Shown: piece by piece, positions 52,647-61,507 of the stretch | How positions within the stretch are numbered: the stretch's first letter is position 1 | Layout: the number at the start of each line of letters is the position of its first letter | NCBI GenBank assembly: GCA_965204215.1 | Contig: CBDBDZ010000014.1 | Coordinates: 1,240,001 to 1,304,000, forward strand | Direction of reading: 5' to 3' | Length of the DNA: 64,000 bases | From: CBDBDZ01 sp965204215 | Lineage (GTDB): Bacteria; Pseudomonadota; Gammaproteobacteria; Pseudomonadales; GM7GCV1 | Made by a program: the position numbers and the translations under genes | The notes under the pieces: generated by a model | The model's database searches: none | Told to the model about the DNA's origin: nothing | Seen by the model: the letters and a program-made list of their open reading frames with translations, nothing else

Positions 52647-54542
52647 ACAGATTACTCTTCCAGTGATATTGAAGTTTTAACCGGGTTAGACCCGGTTCGT
52701 AAACGCCCGGGTATGTATACCGATACAGCGCGTCCAAACCACTTGGCTCAAGAGGTTATCGACAACAGTGTGGATGAAGCCATTACTGGCCATGCCGACA
52801 AAATTAATGTTATTTTGCATGATGATAATTCTGTAACAGTAGAGGATAACGGTCGCGGTATGCCTGTGGACATGCACCCAGAAAAGAAGCTAGCAGGTGT
52901 TGAAGTGATACTGTCTACGCTACATGCAGGAGGGAAATTTTCCAATAAAAATTATGAATTTTCAGGAGGGTTGCATGGAGTAGGGGTATCAGTGGTCAAC
53001 GCCTTGTCCAGTTTTCTTAGCGTTACAATTAAGCGCGGCGGAAAAATACATGAAATGTCCTTTTGTGACGGCGAGAAAAATTCCGAATTAGAAGTTATTG
53101 GTGACTGCGGACAAAGGCGAACGGGTACCTCTATTACCTTTTCACCTAACCCTGTTTATTTTGATAGCATCAAATTCTCGGTCTCGTCACTGACTCATTT
53201 ACTGCGCGCCAAAGCGGTTCTTTGTCCTGGTTTAAAGGTGACCTTTAGCAATGAAAATAATGGTGAGCAACAAGAGTGGTATTACCAGGATGGTTTGCGG
53301 GACTATTTACTCGGTTCCATTAATAGTGACGATAAAATACCTGTCGATGCTTATGTTGGAAAAGCGGAAGGTGAGGATAGTCGCGGAGACAAATCAGCTA
53401 TTGAATGGGCATTGGTTTGGCATACCGAAAGCGCTGAGCGCATTGAAGAAAGCTACGTTAATTTGATACCCACTACACAAGGTGGTACTCATGTCAACGG
53501 CTTTCGCACAGGGCTGATAGAGGCATTGCGTGAGTTTTGTGAATTTCGCAATTTAATACCCAAGGGCATCAAAATATCAGCTGAAGATTTGTGGCAATCA
53601 GCAAGCTATATTATTTCGTCTAAAATGAGCGATCCGCAATTTTCCGGACAAACCAAAGAACGCTTATCATCAAGGGAAGCCGCTAGCTTTATCGCCACGA
53701 CATTAAAAGATAATTTCGCATTGTGGCTTAACCACCATGTAGATGTGGGTGAACAACTGGCGCAGCTTACTATCAGCAATGCCCAGCGCAGACTTAGGGC
53801 CAGCAAAACAGTCACGCGTAAACGCATCACTTCAGGGCCAGCTTTGCCAGGTAAATTATACGATTGCAGCAGTGATGACTCCAATAGTTCAGAGTTGTTC
53901 CTGGTAGAGGGTGATTCAGCAGGAGGTTCGGCCAAACAAGCTCGCAACAGTAGTTTTCAGGCAATACTGCCACTGCGTGGTAAAATACTGAATACATGGG
54001 AAGTAGACTCGCAGGAAATATTGGCATCGAACGAAATTCATAATATTGCTACAGCTCTTGGTATCGACCCGGGAAGTGATAATTTAGATAATTTACGTTA
54101 TGGCAAAGTCTGTATTTTAGCTGATGCCGACTCTGACGGCTTGCATATAGCCACCTTGCTATGTGCTTTGTTTGTCCGCCACTTTCGAGCTTTGGTCAGC
54201 AAAGGACATGTTTTTATTGCTATGCCACCACTGTATCGAATAGATGCAGCTAAAGATGTGTATTACGCGTTGGATGAAGATGAAAAGGAAAGTGTTTTAC
54301 AGCGCATTGAAAATGAAAATAAACGTGTGAAAATCAATGTGCAACGCTTTAAAGGTCTGGGAGAAATGAACCCTGGTCAACTGCGTGAAACTACTATGTT
54401 GCCTGATACACGCAGACTTTTACAACTAACCCTGGAAGCAGATAGCCACGCCGACTCATTACTGGATATGTTATTAGCGAAAAAACGTGCAAGCGATCGC
54501 AAGCAGTGGTTAGAAACCAAAGGCAATTTAGCCGTACTTTAG
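52644..54542 (+). CDS. parE: DNA topoisomerase IV subunit B
   Basis: A 632-residue ATPase subunit of topoisomerase IV, which decatenates daughter chromosomes. The GHKL ATP site has EVIDNSVDEAI near 37, VEDNGRGMPVD near 70 and GGLHGVGVS near 110; the transducer domain follows. The Toprim domain has LVEGDSAGGSAKQARN near 418 and LADADSDGLHIATLL near 495. It is followed by parC after 13 bp. The start codon is the ATG inside MITE-1; it matches the family N-terminus (MTDYSSSDIEVLTGLDPVRKRPGMY), but no Shine-Dalgarno sequence precedes it. Confidence 0.97.
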   Translation: MTDYSSSDIEVLTGLDPVRKRPGMYTDTARPNHLAQEVIDNSVDEAITGHADKINVILHDDNSVTVEDNGRGMPVDMHPEKKLAGVEVILSTLHAGGKFSNKNYEFSGGLHGVGVSVVNALSSFLSVTIKRGGKIHEMSFCDGEKNSELEVIGDCGQRRTGTSITFSPNPVYFDSIKFSVSSLTHLLRAKAVLCPGLKVTFSNENNGEQQEWYYQDGLRDYLLGSINSDDKIPVDAYVGKAEGEDSRGDKSAIEWALVWHTESAERIEESYVNLIPTTQGGTHVNGFRTGLIEALREFCEFRNLIPKGIKISAEDLWQSASYIISSKMSDPQFSGQTKERLSSREAASFIATTLKDNFALWLNHHVDVGEQLAQLTISNAQRRLRASKTVTRKRITSGPALPGKLYDCSSDDSNSSELFLVEGDSAGGSAKQARNSSFQAILPLRGKILNTWEVDSQEILASNEIHNIATALGIDPGSDNLDNLRYGKVCILADADSDGLHIATLLCALFVRHFRALVSKGHVFIAMPPLYRIDAAKDVYYALDEDEKESVLQRIENENKRVKINVQRFKGLGEMNPGQLRETTMLPDTRRLLQLTLEADSHADSLLDMLLAKKRASDRKQWLETKGNLAVL

Positions 54543-54555
54543 CACTGTTGTAATT

Positions 54556-56802
54556 ATGTATTTAAATCAGCAATCCTACGAGACCTTGCCGCTGCGAGAT
54601 TACGCGGAGAAAGCTTACCTCAATTATTCAATGTATGTAATTCTGGATCGTGCATTGCCACATATTGCCGATGGGCTTAAACCTGTACAGCGGCGAATCG
54701 TTTATGCAATGAGCGAATTGGGTTTAAAGAGCGGTGCAAAATATAAAAAATCTGCGCGCACTGTAGGTGATGTTATTGGCAAATACCACCCACACGGCGA
54801 TGGGGCTGTTTATGAAGCAATGATTATTATGGCACAACCTTTTGCTTATCGTTATCCACTAATTGATGGTCAGGGTAATTGGGGTTCTCCCGATGATCCC
54901 AAATCGTTTGCTGCTATGCGCTACACCGAATCGCGTTTAACAGGTTATGCCAATTTACTGCTAAGCGAGTTAGCTCAAGGTACGTCAGACTGGACTCCAA
55001 ATTTTGATGGCTCTATTGATGAACCTGTCACTTTACCAGCCAAAATTCCCAATATCTTGCTTAACGGTACTACTGGAATTGCTGTGGGTATGGCGACCGA
55101 TATTCCATCACATAATTTAAAAGAAGTGGTAGCTGGTGCAATTGCGTTATTAGAGACATCTTCGCTAAGTGTTCGGGAGCTTTGCCAGTACATTAAAGCA
55201 CCAGATTTTGCTACCGAGGCCAAAATTGTTTCGAGTAATGAAGACCTTATTGCAATATACGAAAGTGGGCGTGGCAGTGTCAAATTACAAGCTAATTGGT
55301 GCCTGGAAGATGGTGCCATTATTATTGATGCATTGCCCGCACAAAGTTCGGGTTCCAGGGTTTTAGAACAGATTGCGGAGCAAATTAACCAGAAGAAATT
55401 GCCAATGATTGCCGATTTAAGGGATGAATCTGACCACGAAAACCCAACGCGACTGGTGTTGATACCGCGCTCTAATCGAGTCGATACTGATGCTGTAATG
55501 GCGCATTTATTTGCTACAACGGATTTGGAGCGCAATATTCGTGTCAACCTTAATATGATAGGTGTAAATGGTCTGCCACAAGTAAAATCATTGAATAAGA
55601 TTTTAAATGAATGGTTGGCGCACCGTATTGAAATTATTCGCAAGCGTACCGAATTCCGCTTGAATAAAGTCAATGAGCGTTTGCATTTACTGGAAGGCTT
55701 GTTGATAGCTTTTTTAAATCTCGATGAAGTCATTCGCATTATTCGCACCGAAGATGAACCCAAACAGGTGTTGATGCAGCGCTTTAATTTAAGTGAAATT
55801 CAAGCCAATTATATTCTGGATACGCGTTTACGCCAATTAGCACGTTTGGAAGAAATGAATATTCGCACCGAGCAAGAAGCCTTGCAAAAAGAACTCGCTG
55901 AGTTAGAGTTGTTGTTAAGCTCTAAACAACGAATTAAAACAGTCATTAAAAAAGAACTGCAAGGTATTGCTGATGAATTCGGTGATGATAGGCGCTCACC
56001 TATTGCTGAAAATTGCGTAATTGCTAAAGCTTTTAGTGAGGATGAGTTGGTCAGCCCAGAACCGGTTACCATTGTGCTTTCTACCACTGGTTGGGTAAGA
56101 GCAGCAAAAGGGCATGATATTGATCCGCAAAGTCTTAGTTTTAAATCAGGCGATGCTTATCTTTCGCATGTTAGAGGGCGAAATAATCAAATGGTTTCGT
56201 TTTTGGATTCAACAGGTCGAAGCTATTCGTTGGCGGCACATCAATTGCCATCAGCCAGAGGGCAGGGTGAACCCTTAACAGGTAAATTGTCACCTCCAAC
56301 CAATGCGACTTTTTGTTCAATATGTACAGGAGCAGAGAATGATTTACTATTGATGAGTAGTGATGCAGGTTATGGGTATATCTGTCGCTACGGCGATATG
56401 ATCAGTAACAAAAAAGCGGGTAAAGCACAAATCAGTTTACCTAAACAAGCAAAAGTGCTAACCCCAAAAAGCGTTAATAATATAGAGGACAGTTTTATTG
56501 TATCGGTAAGCAGCAGCGGGTATATGCTGATATTTCCATTGGCAGATTTGCCTGTACTACCGCGAGGCAAAGGCAACAAAATTATTAATATACCTGGTAA
56601 TAAATTGCAATCACGCGAAGAATATATGGTAGACGTTATTATTTATCAGTCAGGTCAAACACTATTGATCTACAGTGGTAAACAATACTTGTCTATGAAA
56701 GCCAATGATATTGAACATTACAAAGGTGAGCGAGGCAGGCGCGGTTTGAAACTTCCAAGAGGTTATCAAAAAGTTGACTATCTAGCGATTAGTACTGAAT
56801 GA
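54556..56802 (+). CDS. parC: DNA topoisomerase IV subunit A
   Basis: The 748-residue DNA-cutting subunit of topoisomerase IV. The catalytic Tyr is in MRYTESRLTGYANLLL near 120; the quinolone-resistance region HPHGDGAVYEAM and YKKSARTVGDVIGKY carries Ser and Glu/Asp-type positions near 80-86. The C-terminal beta-pinwheel runs from about 490. The stop overlaps the next gene by 4 bp. It forms a parE-parC operon. Confidence 0.97.
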   Translation: MYLNQQSYETLPLRDYAEKAYLNYSMYVILDRALPHIADGLKPVQRRIVYAMSELGLKSGAKYKKSARTVGDVIGKYHPHGDGAVYEAMIIMAQPFAYRYPLIDGQGNWGSPDDPKSFAAMRYTESRLTGYANLLLSELAQGTSDWTPNFDGSIDEPVTLPAKIPNILLNGTTGIAVGMATDIPSHNLKEVVAGAIALLETSSLSVRELCQYIKAPDFATEAKIVSSNEDLIAIYESGRGSVKLQANWCLEDGAIIIDALPAQSSGSRVLEQIAEQINQKKLPMIADLRDESDHENPTRLVLIPRSNRVDTDAVMAHLFATTDLERNIRVNLNMIGVNGLPQVKSLNKILNEWLAHRIEIIRKRTEFRLNKVNERLHLLEGLLIAFLNLDEVIRIIRTEDEPKQVLMQRFNLSEIQANYILDTRLRQLARLEEMNIRTEQEALQKELAELELLLSSKQRIKTVIKKELQGIADEFGDDRRSPIAENCVIAKAFSEDELVSPEPVTIVLSTTGWVRAAKGHDIDPQSLSFKSGDAYLSHVRGRNNQMVSFLDSTGRSYSLAAHQLPSARGQGEPLTGKLSPPTNATFCSICTGAENDLLLMSSDAGYGYICRYGDMISNKKAGKAQISLPKQAKVLTPKSVNNIEDSFIVSVSSSGYMLIFPLADLPVLPRGKGNKIINIPGNKLQSREEYMVDVIIYQSGQTLLIYSGKQYLSMKANDIEHYKGERGRRGLKLPRGYQKVDYLAISTE

Positions 56803-57695
56803 ATAACACTGTACTCTATATTATTACGGTATTAATATGGGGTTCAACGTGGATAAATATAAATTATCAACTTGGAGAGGTTGCTATAGAGGCATCCATA
56901 GCCTATCGTTTTGCTATAGCAGCCATGCTGTTTTTTATCATTTGTTGGTTTCGTTGTGAAAATTTAAGGTACTCATTAAAGCAACATATACAACTGGTAG
57001 CTTTTGGTGTATGTTTATTCTGCCTTAACTTTGTTTTTTTGTACACGGCTCAACAAACAGTTTCATCGGCAATCACCTGTATTACCTTTTCGACCATAGT
57101 GTTTATGAATATGTTAAATTCAACATTTTGGTTCAAAACAACCATATCCACACGAGCCTATGCAGGAGGTATGCTGGGTTTAACAGGAATTACTCTGATG
57201 TTCTGGAATGATATAAAAGACTTCAGCTTAAACGATAGTGTTATAGTTGGTGTAGTACTCTGCTTAATAGGCACAACATTTGCTTCACTGGGCAATATGC
57301 TATCTATTGCCAATCATCGACAAGCTATCGCTCTTATGCCTGCTAACGCTTGGGGTATGAGCTATGGGGTTATTGTGATGTTGCTTATTTTATGGTTTAA
57401 AGGTGAAAGCTTAAGCTTCTCATGGACAGTTCCTTATATCAGTTCACTACTGTATTTATCGGTTTTTGGCTCGGTTATCGCCTTTACCTGCTATTTAACG
57501 CTGATGAACCGCATGGGCGCAAATAAAGCATCATATGCCAATATTATGTATCCAGCCGTTGCAGTTGTACTGTCAACATTATTTGAAAATTTCCTATGGA
57601 GTTTCTCCACTCTTACTGGATTGATTTTGGTAATGTTGGGTAATTGGGTAGCGCTTTACCAACCACAAAAACGCAAATGCAATCAAATAGCTTGA
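56799..57695 (+). CDS. EamA-family (DMT) inner-membrane transporter
   Basis: A 298-residue protein with about ten hydrophobic helices in two EamA halves (near 3-130 and 145-290). N-terminal LIWGSTWININYQLG and C-terminal YANIMYPAVAVVLSTLFENFLWS are characteristic. DMT proteins export or import small metabolites, amino acids or nucleotide precursors; the substrate cannot be inferred. Its ATG overlaps the parC stop by 4 bp. It is the last gene before the tRNA pair. Confidence 0.85.
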   Translation: MNNTVLYIITVLIWGSTWININYQLGEVAIEASIAYRFAIAAMLFFIICWFRCENLRYSLKQHIQLVAFGVCLFCLNFVFLYTAQQTVSSAITCITFSTIVFMNMLNSTFWFKTTISTRAYAGGMLGLTGITLMFWNDIKDFSLNDSVIVGVVLCLIGTTFASLGNMLSIANHRQAIALMPANAWGMSYGVIVMLLILWFKGESLSFSWTVPYISSLLYLSVFGSVIAFTCYLTLMNRMGANKASYANIMYPAVAVVLSTLFENFLWSFSTLTGLILVMLGNWVALYQPQKRKCNQIA

Positions 57696-57731
57696 ATTAA
57701 ATACTTTTATCTTTTTTGGTAAATTTTTATT

Positions 57732-57759
57732 TGACATATGCGCGCTATCTACTAAAATT
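57732..57759 (+). promoter_or_regulatory. Promoter of the tRNA-Val/tRNA-Asp unit
   Basis: TTGACA at 57732-57737, a 16-bp spacer, and TAAAAT at 57754-57759 form a strong sigma-70-type promoter. The first tRNA begins 18 bp after the -10 hexamer. GCGCC follows the -10, a GC-rich discriminator typical of stringent tRNA promoters. Confidence 0.75.
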
Positions 57760-57776
57760 GCGCCTCCAACACAATG

Positions 57777-57851
57777 GGTGGTTAGCTCAGTTGGTAGAGC
57801 GACGCCCTTACAAGGCGTAGGTCACAGGTTCGACCCCTGTACCACCCACCA
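57777..57851 (+). tRNA. tRNA-Val (anticodon TAC)
   Basis: A 75-nt cloverleaf with encoded CCA. Acceptor stem GGGTGGT pairs with ACCACCC, the D arm is GCTCAGTTGGTAGAGC, the anticodon stem ACGCC/GGCGT holds the loop CTTACAA with anticodon TAC, and the T arm contains GGTTCGACCCC. It shares a transcript with tRNA-Asp, 21 nt downstream. Confidence 0.97.
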
Positions 57852-57872
57852 TCAAAAAGACCTTATCGCTGC

Positions 57873-57949
57873 GGAGCGGTAGTTCAGTTGGTTAGAATAC
57901 CGGCCTGTCACGCCGGGGGTCGCGGGTTCGAGTCCCGTCCGCTCCGCCA
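57873..57949 (+). tRNA. tRNA-Asp (anticodon GTC), integration site
   Basis: A 77-nt cloverleaf with encoded CCA. Acceptor GGAGCGG pairs with CCGCTCC, anticodon stem CCGGC/GCCGG holds CTGTCAC with anticodon GTC, and the T arm contains GGGTTCGAGTCCC. A tyrosine integrase gene starts 165 bp downstream on the same strand, so the 3' end of this tRNA is the probable attachment site of the element that follows. Confidence 0.97.
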
Positions 57950-58059
57950 TTACACTCTCCATAGCCCTCCATAAAACTCTTTAAACCCGCTAAATCAAAC
58001 GATTTAAGCCCTTATTGCGTCTTTATCACTCCATAACCATCTATTGTAATCTACGTTTT

Positions 58060-58113
58060 TTGTTGGTATTATAAGACCTCGATACCAACAACTTAAAAAC
58101 ACGATACCAACAA
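58060..58113 (+). promoter_or_regulatory. Three ATACCAACAA sites upstream of the integrase
   Basis: The 10-bp site occurs inverted at 58060-58069 (TTGTTGGTAT) and direct at 58082-58091 and 58104-58113 (ATACCAACAA). The two direct sites are 22 bp apart, two helical turns, and the last one ends exactly before the integrase ATG at 58114. They probably bind a regulator such as the integrase itself or an AlpA-type protein. Integrase arm-type binding sites are the alternative. Confidence 0.7.
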
Positions 58114-59325
58114 ATGGCATTAACAGCGATACAGTGTGAAAAAATAAAACCCGAATCTAAGGCAATCAAGAAATCGGATGGGAGCGGACTATATTTGCAA
58201 GTAAATCCAAACGGTTCAAAGTTATGGCGATTAGCCTATCGTTTTGATGGAAAGCAGAAGACACTAGCAATAGGTCAATACTCAAATACACTCGGTTTAA
58301 AAGAAGCACGCCAAGCTAGAGATGCAGCAAAGGATTTACTCGAGCAAGGTATTGACCCAAGCCAAAGCAAGCAGCAAGCCAAACATAAGATACAAGAACA
58401 GCAATCAATAACCATTGAGTTTGTCGCTATTGAATGGATAGAGTATATGAAACATCGCTGGAGCGAAGTTCATGCGGATGATGTTAGACGTTCATTAGAT
58501 AGGCATGTCTTACCAACAATAGGTAAGTATCCAATAGCCCACCTTGAATACAGTACACTAACGGCACTATTAGAACGTTTGACAAAGACTGGTGCATTAG
58601 AAACAGTTAAGCGTTGCCGTCAACGGTTGGAGAAAATATTCGACTATGGTATTTCAAGAGGCTATTGCGAGAAGAACTTAGCCATACCGTTAAAAGGTTT
58701 ATTACAACCGCCCAAAGTAACCAATATGGCGGCGTTGCCTATCGAAGAGTTCCCAGCCTTCCTCAATGCAATAAAACGCTATAACGCTAACACATTGACG
58801 AAGTTAGCACTAGAATTAATGATGCATACCTTTGTAAGAACAGGAGAGCTAATTGGTGCAAAATGGGCAGAGTTTGATTTTGATACTCAGCTATGGAATA
58901 TACCCAGTGAACGAATGAAAATGAAACGACCTCATGTAGTGCCATTGTCTGAACAGGTCATTGCTATTTTGCATGAGCTTAAAGATATTACAGGTCATCG
59001 AGAGTATTTATTCCCTAATAGAAACAATCCGCGTAAAAGCATGAGTGATTCAACCATTATTCGCTTAATTGACCGCATTGGCTATAAAGGGCGAATGACA
59101 GGACATGGTTTTAGAAGTGTAGCCAGTACTATGCTAAATGAGTCGGGCGAATGGCGTAGCGAAGTTATTGAGCATCAATTAGCGCATGTTGAACGTAATG
59201 AAGTAAGGGGCGCATATAACCGCGCACAGTATATTGAAGAGCGTACAGAAATGATGCAGTGGTATTCAGATTCAATTGAAAGTATTCAGCAGTCAAATAT
59301 ACGGTTGATTAGGCGTAGTATTTAA
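58114..59325 (+). CDS. P4-type tyrosine integrase
   Basis: 403 residues. An N-terminal DUF4102-type arm-binding domain (about 1-85, KKSDGSGLYLQVNPNGSKLWRLAYRF) is followed by the core-binding domain and the catalytic domain. Catalytic Arg is in TFVRTGELIGAKW near 245, HGFRSVAS near 331 gives the second box, and the C-terminal Tyr is in RGAYNRAQYIEERTEMMQWY, after HQLAH. It catalyses integration and excision at tRNA-Asp. It is intact. There is no Shine-Dalgarno upstream, because the ATG follows the repeated sites directly. Confidence 0.95.
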   Translation: MALTAIQCEKIKPESKAIKKSDGSGLYLQVNPNGSKLWRLAYRFDGKQKTLAIGQYSNTLGLKEARQARDAAKDLLEQGIDPSQSKQQAKHKIQEQQSITIEFVAIEWIEYMKHRWSEVHADDVRRSLDRHVLPTIGKYPIAHLEYSTLTALLERLTKTGALETVKRCRQRLEKIFDYGISRGYCEKNLAIPLKGLLQPPKVTNMAALPIEEFPAFLNAIKRYNANTLTKLALELMMHTFVRTGELIGAKWAEFDFDTQLWNIPSERMKMKRPHVVPLSEQVIAILHELKDITGHREYLFPNRNNPRKSMSDSTIIRLIDRIGYKGRMTGHGFRSVASTMLNESGEWRSEVIEHQLAHVERNEVRGAYNRAQYIEERTEMMQWYSDSIESIQQSNIRLIRRSI

Positions 59326-59360
59326 ACATCAACAGAACAAATAATTCTAGGAGAAGAATC

Positions 59361-59957
59361 TTGCCAGAAAAAGACATAAATAAAGATACAGATTTTCAGT
59401 TTGATATAGAGTTTGATTATATAGAACGGATGCTAGGTAAATTTGGAATACCAAATAATTTGCTTACCGATGAAATAATTCCAGTTAGCTTTTTAGAGCA
59501 ATATTGTAAGAATGAATCTAGTTTAATGCAGGGATTAAGACTATGTAATGCTTATCGATATTTAATTAAATCTAGAGAGTCATCAAAATCTGATGGACAA
59601 GTATTTAATTTAATTCAGTATGCACGAGAGATGAAAGCATATGGTCTCCTTTGTGGAAAGGATATGTTGAAGAACATGGCTAATGATGCAAAAATCAGTA
59701 TTTATCCATCGTATAAAGAGAAAATCCACAATGGTTTAAATAGCGCTCAATCAAGTAGAAGGGCAAGGCTATGGTATTCAATCGCAATAAAACTATTTGA
59801 AGAAGAGTACTTTGAAGAATTCAGAAGAGGAATGAGTAAAACTCAGATTGCTAAGAAAATAGCTAATAGGTTAAAAAAACTAGAAATTAAAAATGCCGAT
59901 GGGAATCCTATACAAGCTGACTCTATAAGGCAATTATTAAGTAAGTATAAAAAGTAA
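59361..59957 (+). CDS. Unknown island protein, acidic N-terminus
   Basis: 198 residues that I do not recognise. It starts at TTG (59361) with AGGAGAAG just upstream. The first 30 residues are rich in Asp and Phe/Tyr (DTDFQFDIEFDYIERMLG). The C-terminal part (YFEEFRRGMSKTQIAKKIANRLKKLEI) has a possible helix-turn-helix and is basic. It lies between the integrase and the AlpA-like gene, a position typical for small regulators or accessory proteins of islands. Its AT content is higher than that of the chromosome genes. Confidence 0.6.
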   Translation: MPEKDINKDTDFQFDIEFDYIERMLGKFGIPNNLLTDEIIPVSFLEQYCKNESSLMQGLRLCNAYRYLIKSRESSKSDGQVFNLIQYAREMKAYGLLCGKDMLKNMANDAKISIYPSYKEKIHNGLNSAQSSRRARLWYSIAIKLFEEEYFEEFRRGMSKTQIAKKIANRLKKLEIKNADGNPIQADSIRQLLSKYKK

Positions 59958-60104
59958 ATCTCATAAAATTTAGAGCTATATCTGGTTGATAAACCCCCTA
60001 GGGAGTACATCAGATTTAACTAAATATACCCTTGTAATAATTTTTTATTTGCTGTCTGCTGGTATACATTACTATCAACTCTGTAATAAAGCAGAAGAAA
60101 TAAA

Positions 60105-60323
60105 ATGTATATTATGAAACTATTAAAGATTAAAAACGTAGCCAATAAAGTCGACTTATCGGTAAGTCAGATTCATGCAATGAGAGCAAGAGGAACTTTT
60201 CCAAAAGGTTTTAGATTGGCGGATAGCCGCTCAACAAGATGGCTAGAAAAGGATATTGATGATTGGATTGAGAAGCAACTCAATACCAATAAGGTAGCTC
60301 CAAGAATAAGAATTAAGCAGTAG
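60105..60323 (+). CDS. AlpA-like excisionase/regulator
   Basis: 72 residues with a MerR-like winged helix: LLKIKNVANKVDLSVSQIHAMRARGTFPKGFRLADSRSTRWLEKDIDDWI covers the whole domain and is the AlpA/Xis type found in P4-like and PICI elements. It probably controls excision or transcription of the downstream genes. The start may be the ATG at 60105 or the one at 60114. A palindrome (60325-60350) begins 1 bp after its stop. Confidence 0.85.
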   Translation: MYIMKLLKIKNVANKVDLSVSQIHAMRARGTFPKGFRLADSRSTRWLEKDIDDWIEKQLNTNKVAPRIRIKQ

Positions 60324-60324
60324 C

Positions 60325-60350
60325 TTATTTTGCAAGAACTTGCAAAATAA
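60325..60350. promoter_or_regulatory. Perfect 12-bp inverted repeat, candidate operator
   Basis: TTATTTTGCAAG and CTTGCAAAATAA pair perfectly around AA. The core TTTGCAAG-NN-CTTGCAAA recurs at 61390-61407, 1065 bp away. It lies between the AlpA-like gene and the next gene, and no T-run follows, so it is not a plain terminator. Both copies precede a transcription unit, which suggests a shared regulator-binding site. Confidence 0.7.
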
Positions 60351-60472
60351 TAAACATCCGCACATGTATATAACTTTTAATATTACTAGATTTTTAGCAA
60401 GATACACTGAGTTATGTAACATAGCGACTATACCCCCTGCATAAGCAGTAGTTTACCAATCAACAACAGCGT

Positions 60473-61231
60473 ATGACCGACAAGAAAAACACCCCGAAAA
60501 ATGGCGGTGCCAAGCACAAAACCCCCTCCAAGCGACAACGACAAAAGCTAGACTCTAAGCCATCTACAGGCAGAGGTTATACTATGGAAGACGCAGTAAG
60601 ACTTAGTGAAGCTAGAGAGAGGGCAGATGATGCAAACAAAGTCACTAGACAGGAACTAGAAAAGAGAGTATCACTGCCAGCACCTACCACTATATCGTAT
60701 GAGGAGGATTCAGCACTTTATCAAGAGCAGCTAGTCACCCAAGTTGAGCAGTTGATGTTGAAAGGTATTAATACCAATCGCGCTATTATGGAGGTGTTAC
60801 CAGACTTTAACCCTGCCAGTGATTCTGACCGCCACAGGCTCAATCGAATTAAAGAAAAGGTACATGCCCGATGGGAGATTGTTGTACCCACGTCAAAGGG
60901 AGCTAACGGCACTGTGCGACTTCGAGGCATGGCAGTTAAACAGCTAGAGATTATGGAAATGAAGTTGTGGCAGGATATGGAACGTTTTAAACAAGACGGC
61001 AGGTTACGAGTTGTAATAGCCAAACAGTTGATGGAGCTTTGTGATTACAAACTTAAATTACATGGTATCCAAGCCGATAAGATTGTAGATGACACTCGCG
61101 GCTACTCTATGGATAGTGAGGCATTTGATTGGTCAAATAGCCAGCTAGATAAGTTGCGAGAAATGCGCCGACAAATTCAGGCTAAGATAGACAATGCAGA
61201 TGATACAAACGATGGCACAGTTAAGCACTAA
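60473..61231 (+). CDS. Unknown island protein, basic N-terminus, terminase-small-subunit-like pattern
   Basis: 252 residues. The N-terminal 45 residues are Lys/Arg-rich and disordered (KNTPKNGGAKHKTPSKRQRQ). A central helical region from about 80 to 135 (LVTQVEQLMLKGINTNRAIMEVLPDF and DRHRLNRIKEKVHARWE) may form a helix-turn-helix. The C-terminal coiled region contains LMELCDYKLKLHGIQADKI, a pattern that recalls phage small terminase subunits. I cannot assign it firmly. If it is TerS-like, the element would be a phage satellite. Confidence 0.55.
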   Translation: MTDKKNTPKNGGAKHKTPSKRQRQKLDSKPSTGRGYTMEDAVRLSEARERADDANKVTRQELEKRVSLPAPTTISYEEDSALYQEQLVTQVEQLMLKGINTNRAIMEVLPDFNPASDSDRHRLNRIKEKVHARWEIVVPTSKGANGTVRLRGMAVKQLEIMEMKLWQDMERFKQDGRLRVVIAKQLMELCDYKLKLHGIQADKIVDDTRGYSMDSEAFDWSNSQLDKLREMRRQIQAKIDNADDTNDGTVKH

Positions 61232-61389
61232 TGGTATGGTGAAGCTAATACTATTCAGTTAGATAAAGAGCAGAGTAGATAAAGTTCATAGGTGTGATAC
61301 AGCACCAAAAGATGGTGATACTAATGAACGCGGATGTGTCTATTCTAGGGGGAGATGTAGAAAAACTAGACGGCGTCCTACACTATAAT

Positions 61390-61407
61390 TTTGCAAGTTC
61401 TTGCAAA
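61390..61407. promoter_or_regulatory. Second copy of the TTTGCAAG palindrome
   Basis: TTTGCAAG-TT-CTTGCAAA, the same core as 60325-60350 with an 8-bp arm. It lies in the 468-bp gap after the 60473 gene and 66 bp before the promoter at 61474. The earlier part of the gap (61232-61388) shows no gene. Confidence 0.7.
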
Positions 61408-61473
61408 TTATCAAGAGTCTAGTGTACAGCTTACAATAATTTAAAATTTAAAAAATGTGTGTTTGCGAATAGG

Positions 61474-61501
61474 TTTACGCAATGAGGACTTATAGTATAA
61501 T
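61474..61501 (+). promoter_or_regulatory. Promoter in front of the structured RNA
   Basis: TTTACG (61474-61479), 16-bp spacer, TATAAT (61496-61501), with the perfect -10 hexamer. Transcription would start near 61508, exactly where the 18-bp stem begins. The -35 hexamer is weak, suggesting activator dependence. Confidence 0.6.
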
Positions 61502-61507
61502 GACTGC

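Noticed and set aside
54975..55763. A 262-residue minus-strand frame within parC
   Set aside because: It is antisense to a well-conserved gene and shows no family features.
58060..58113. Left attachment site of the island
   Set aside because: The repeats do not resemble the tRNA-Asp 3' end and abut the integrase start; they are better read as regulatory or arm-type sites.
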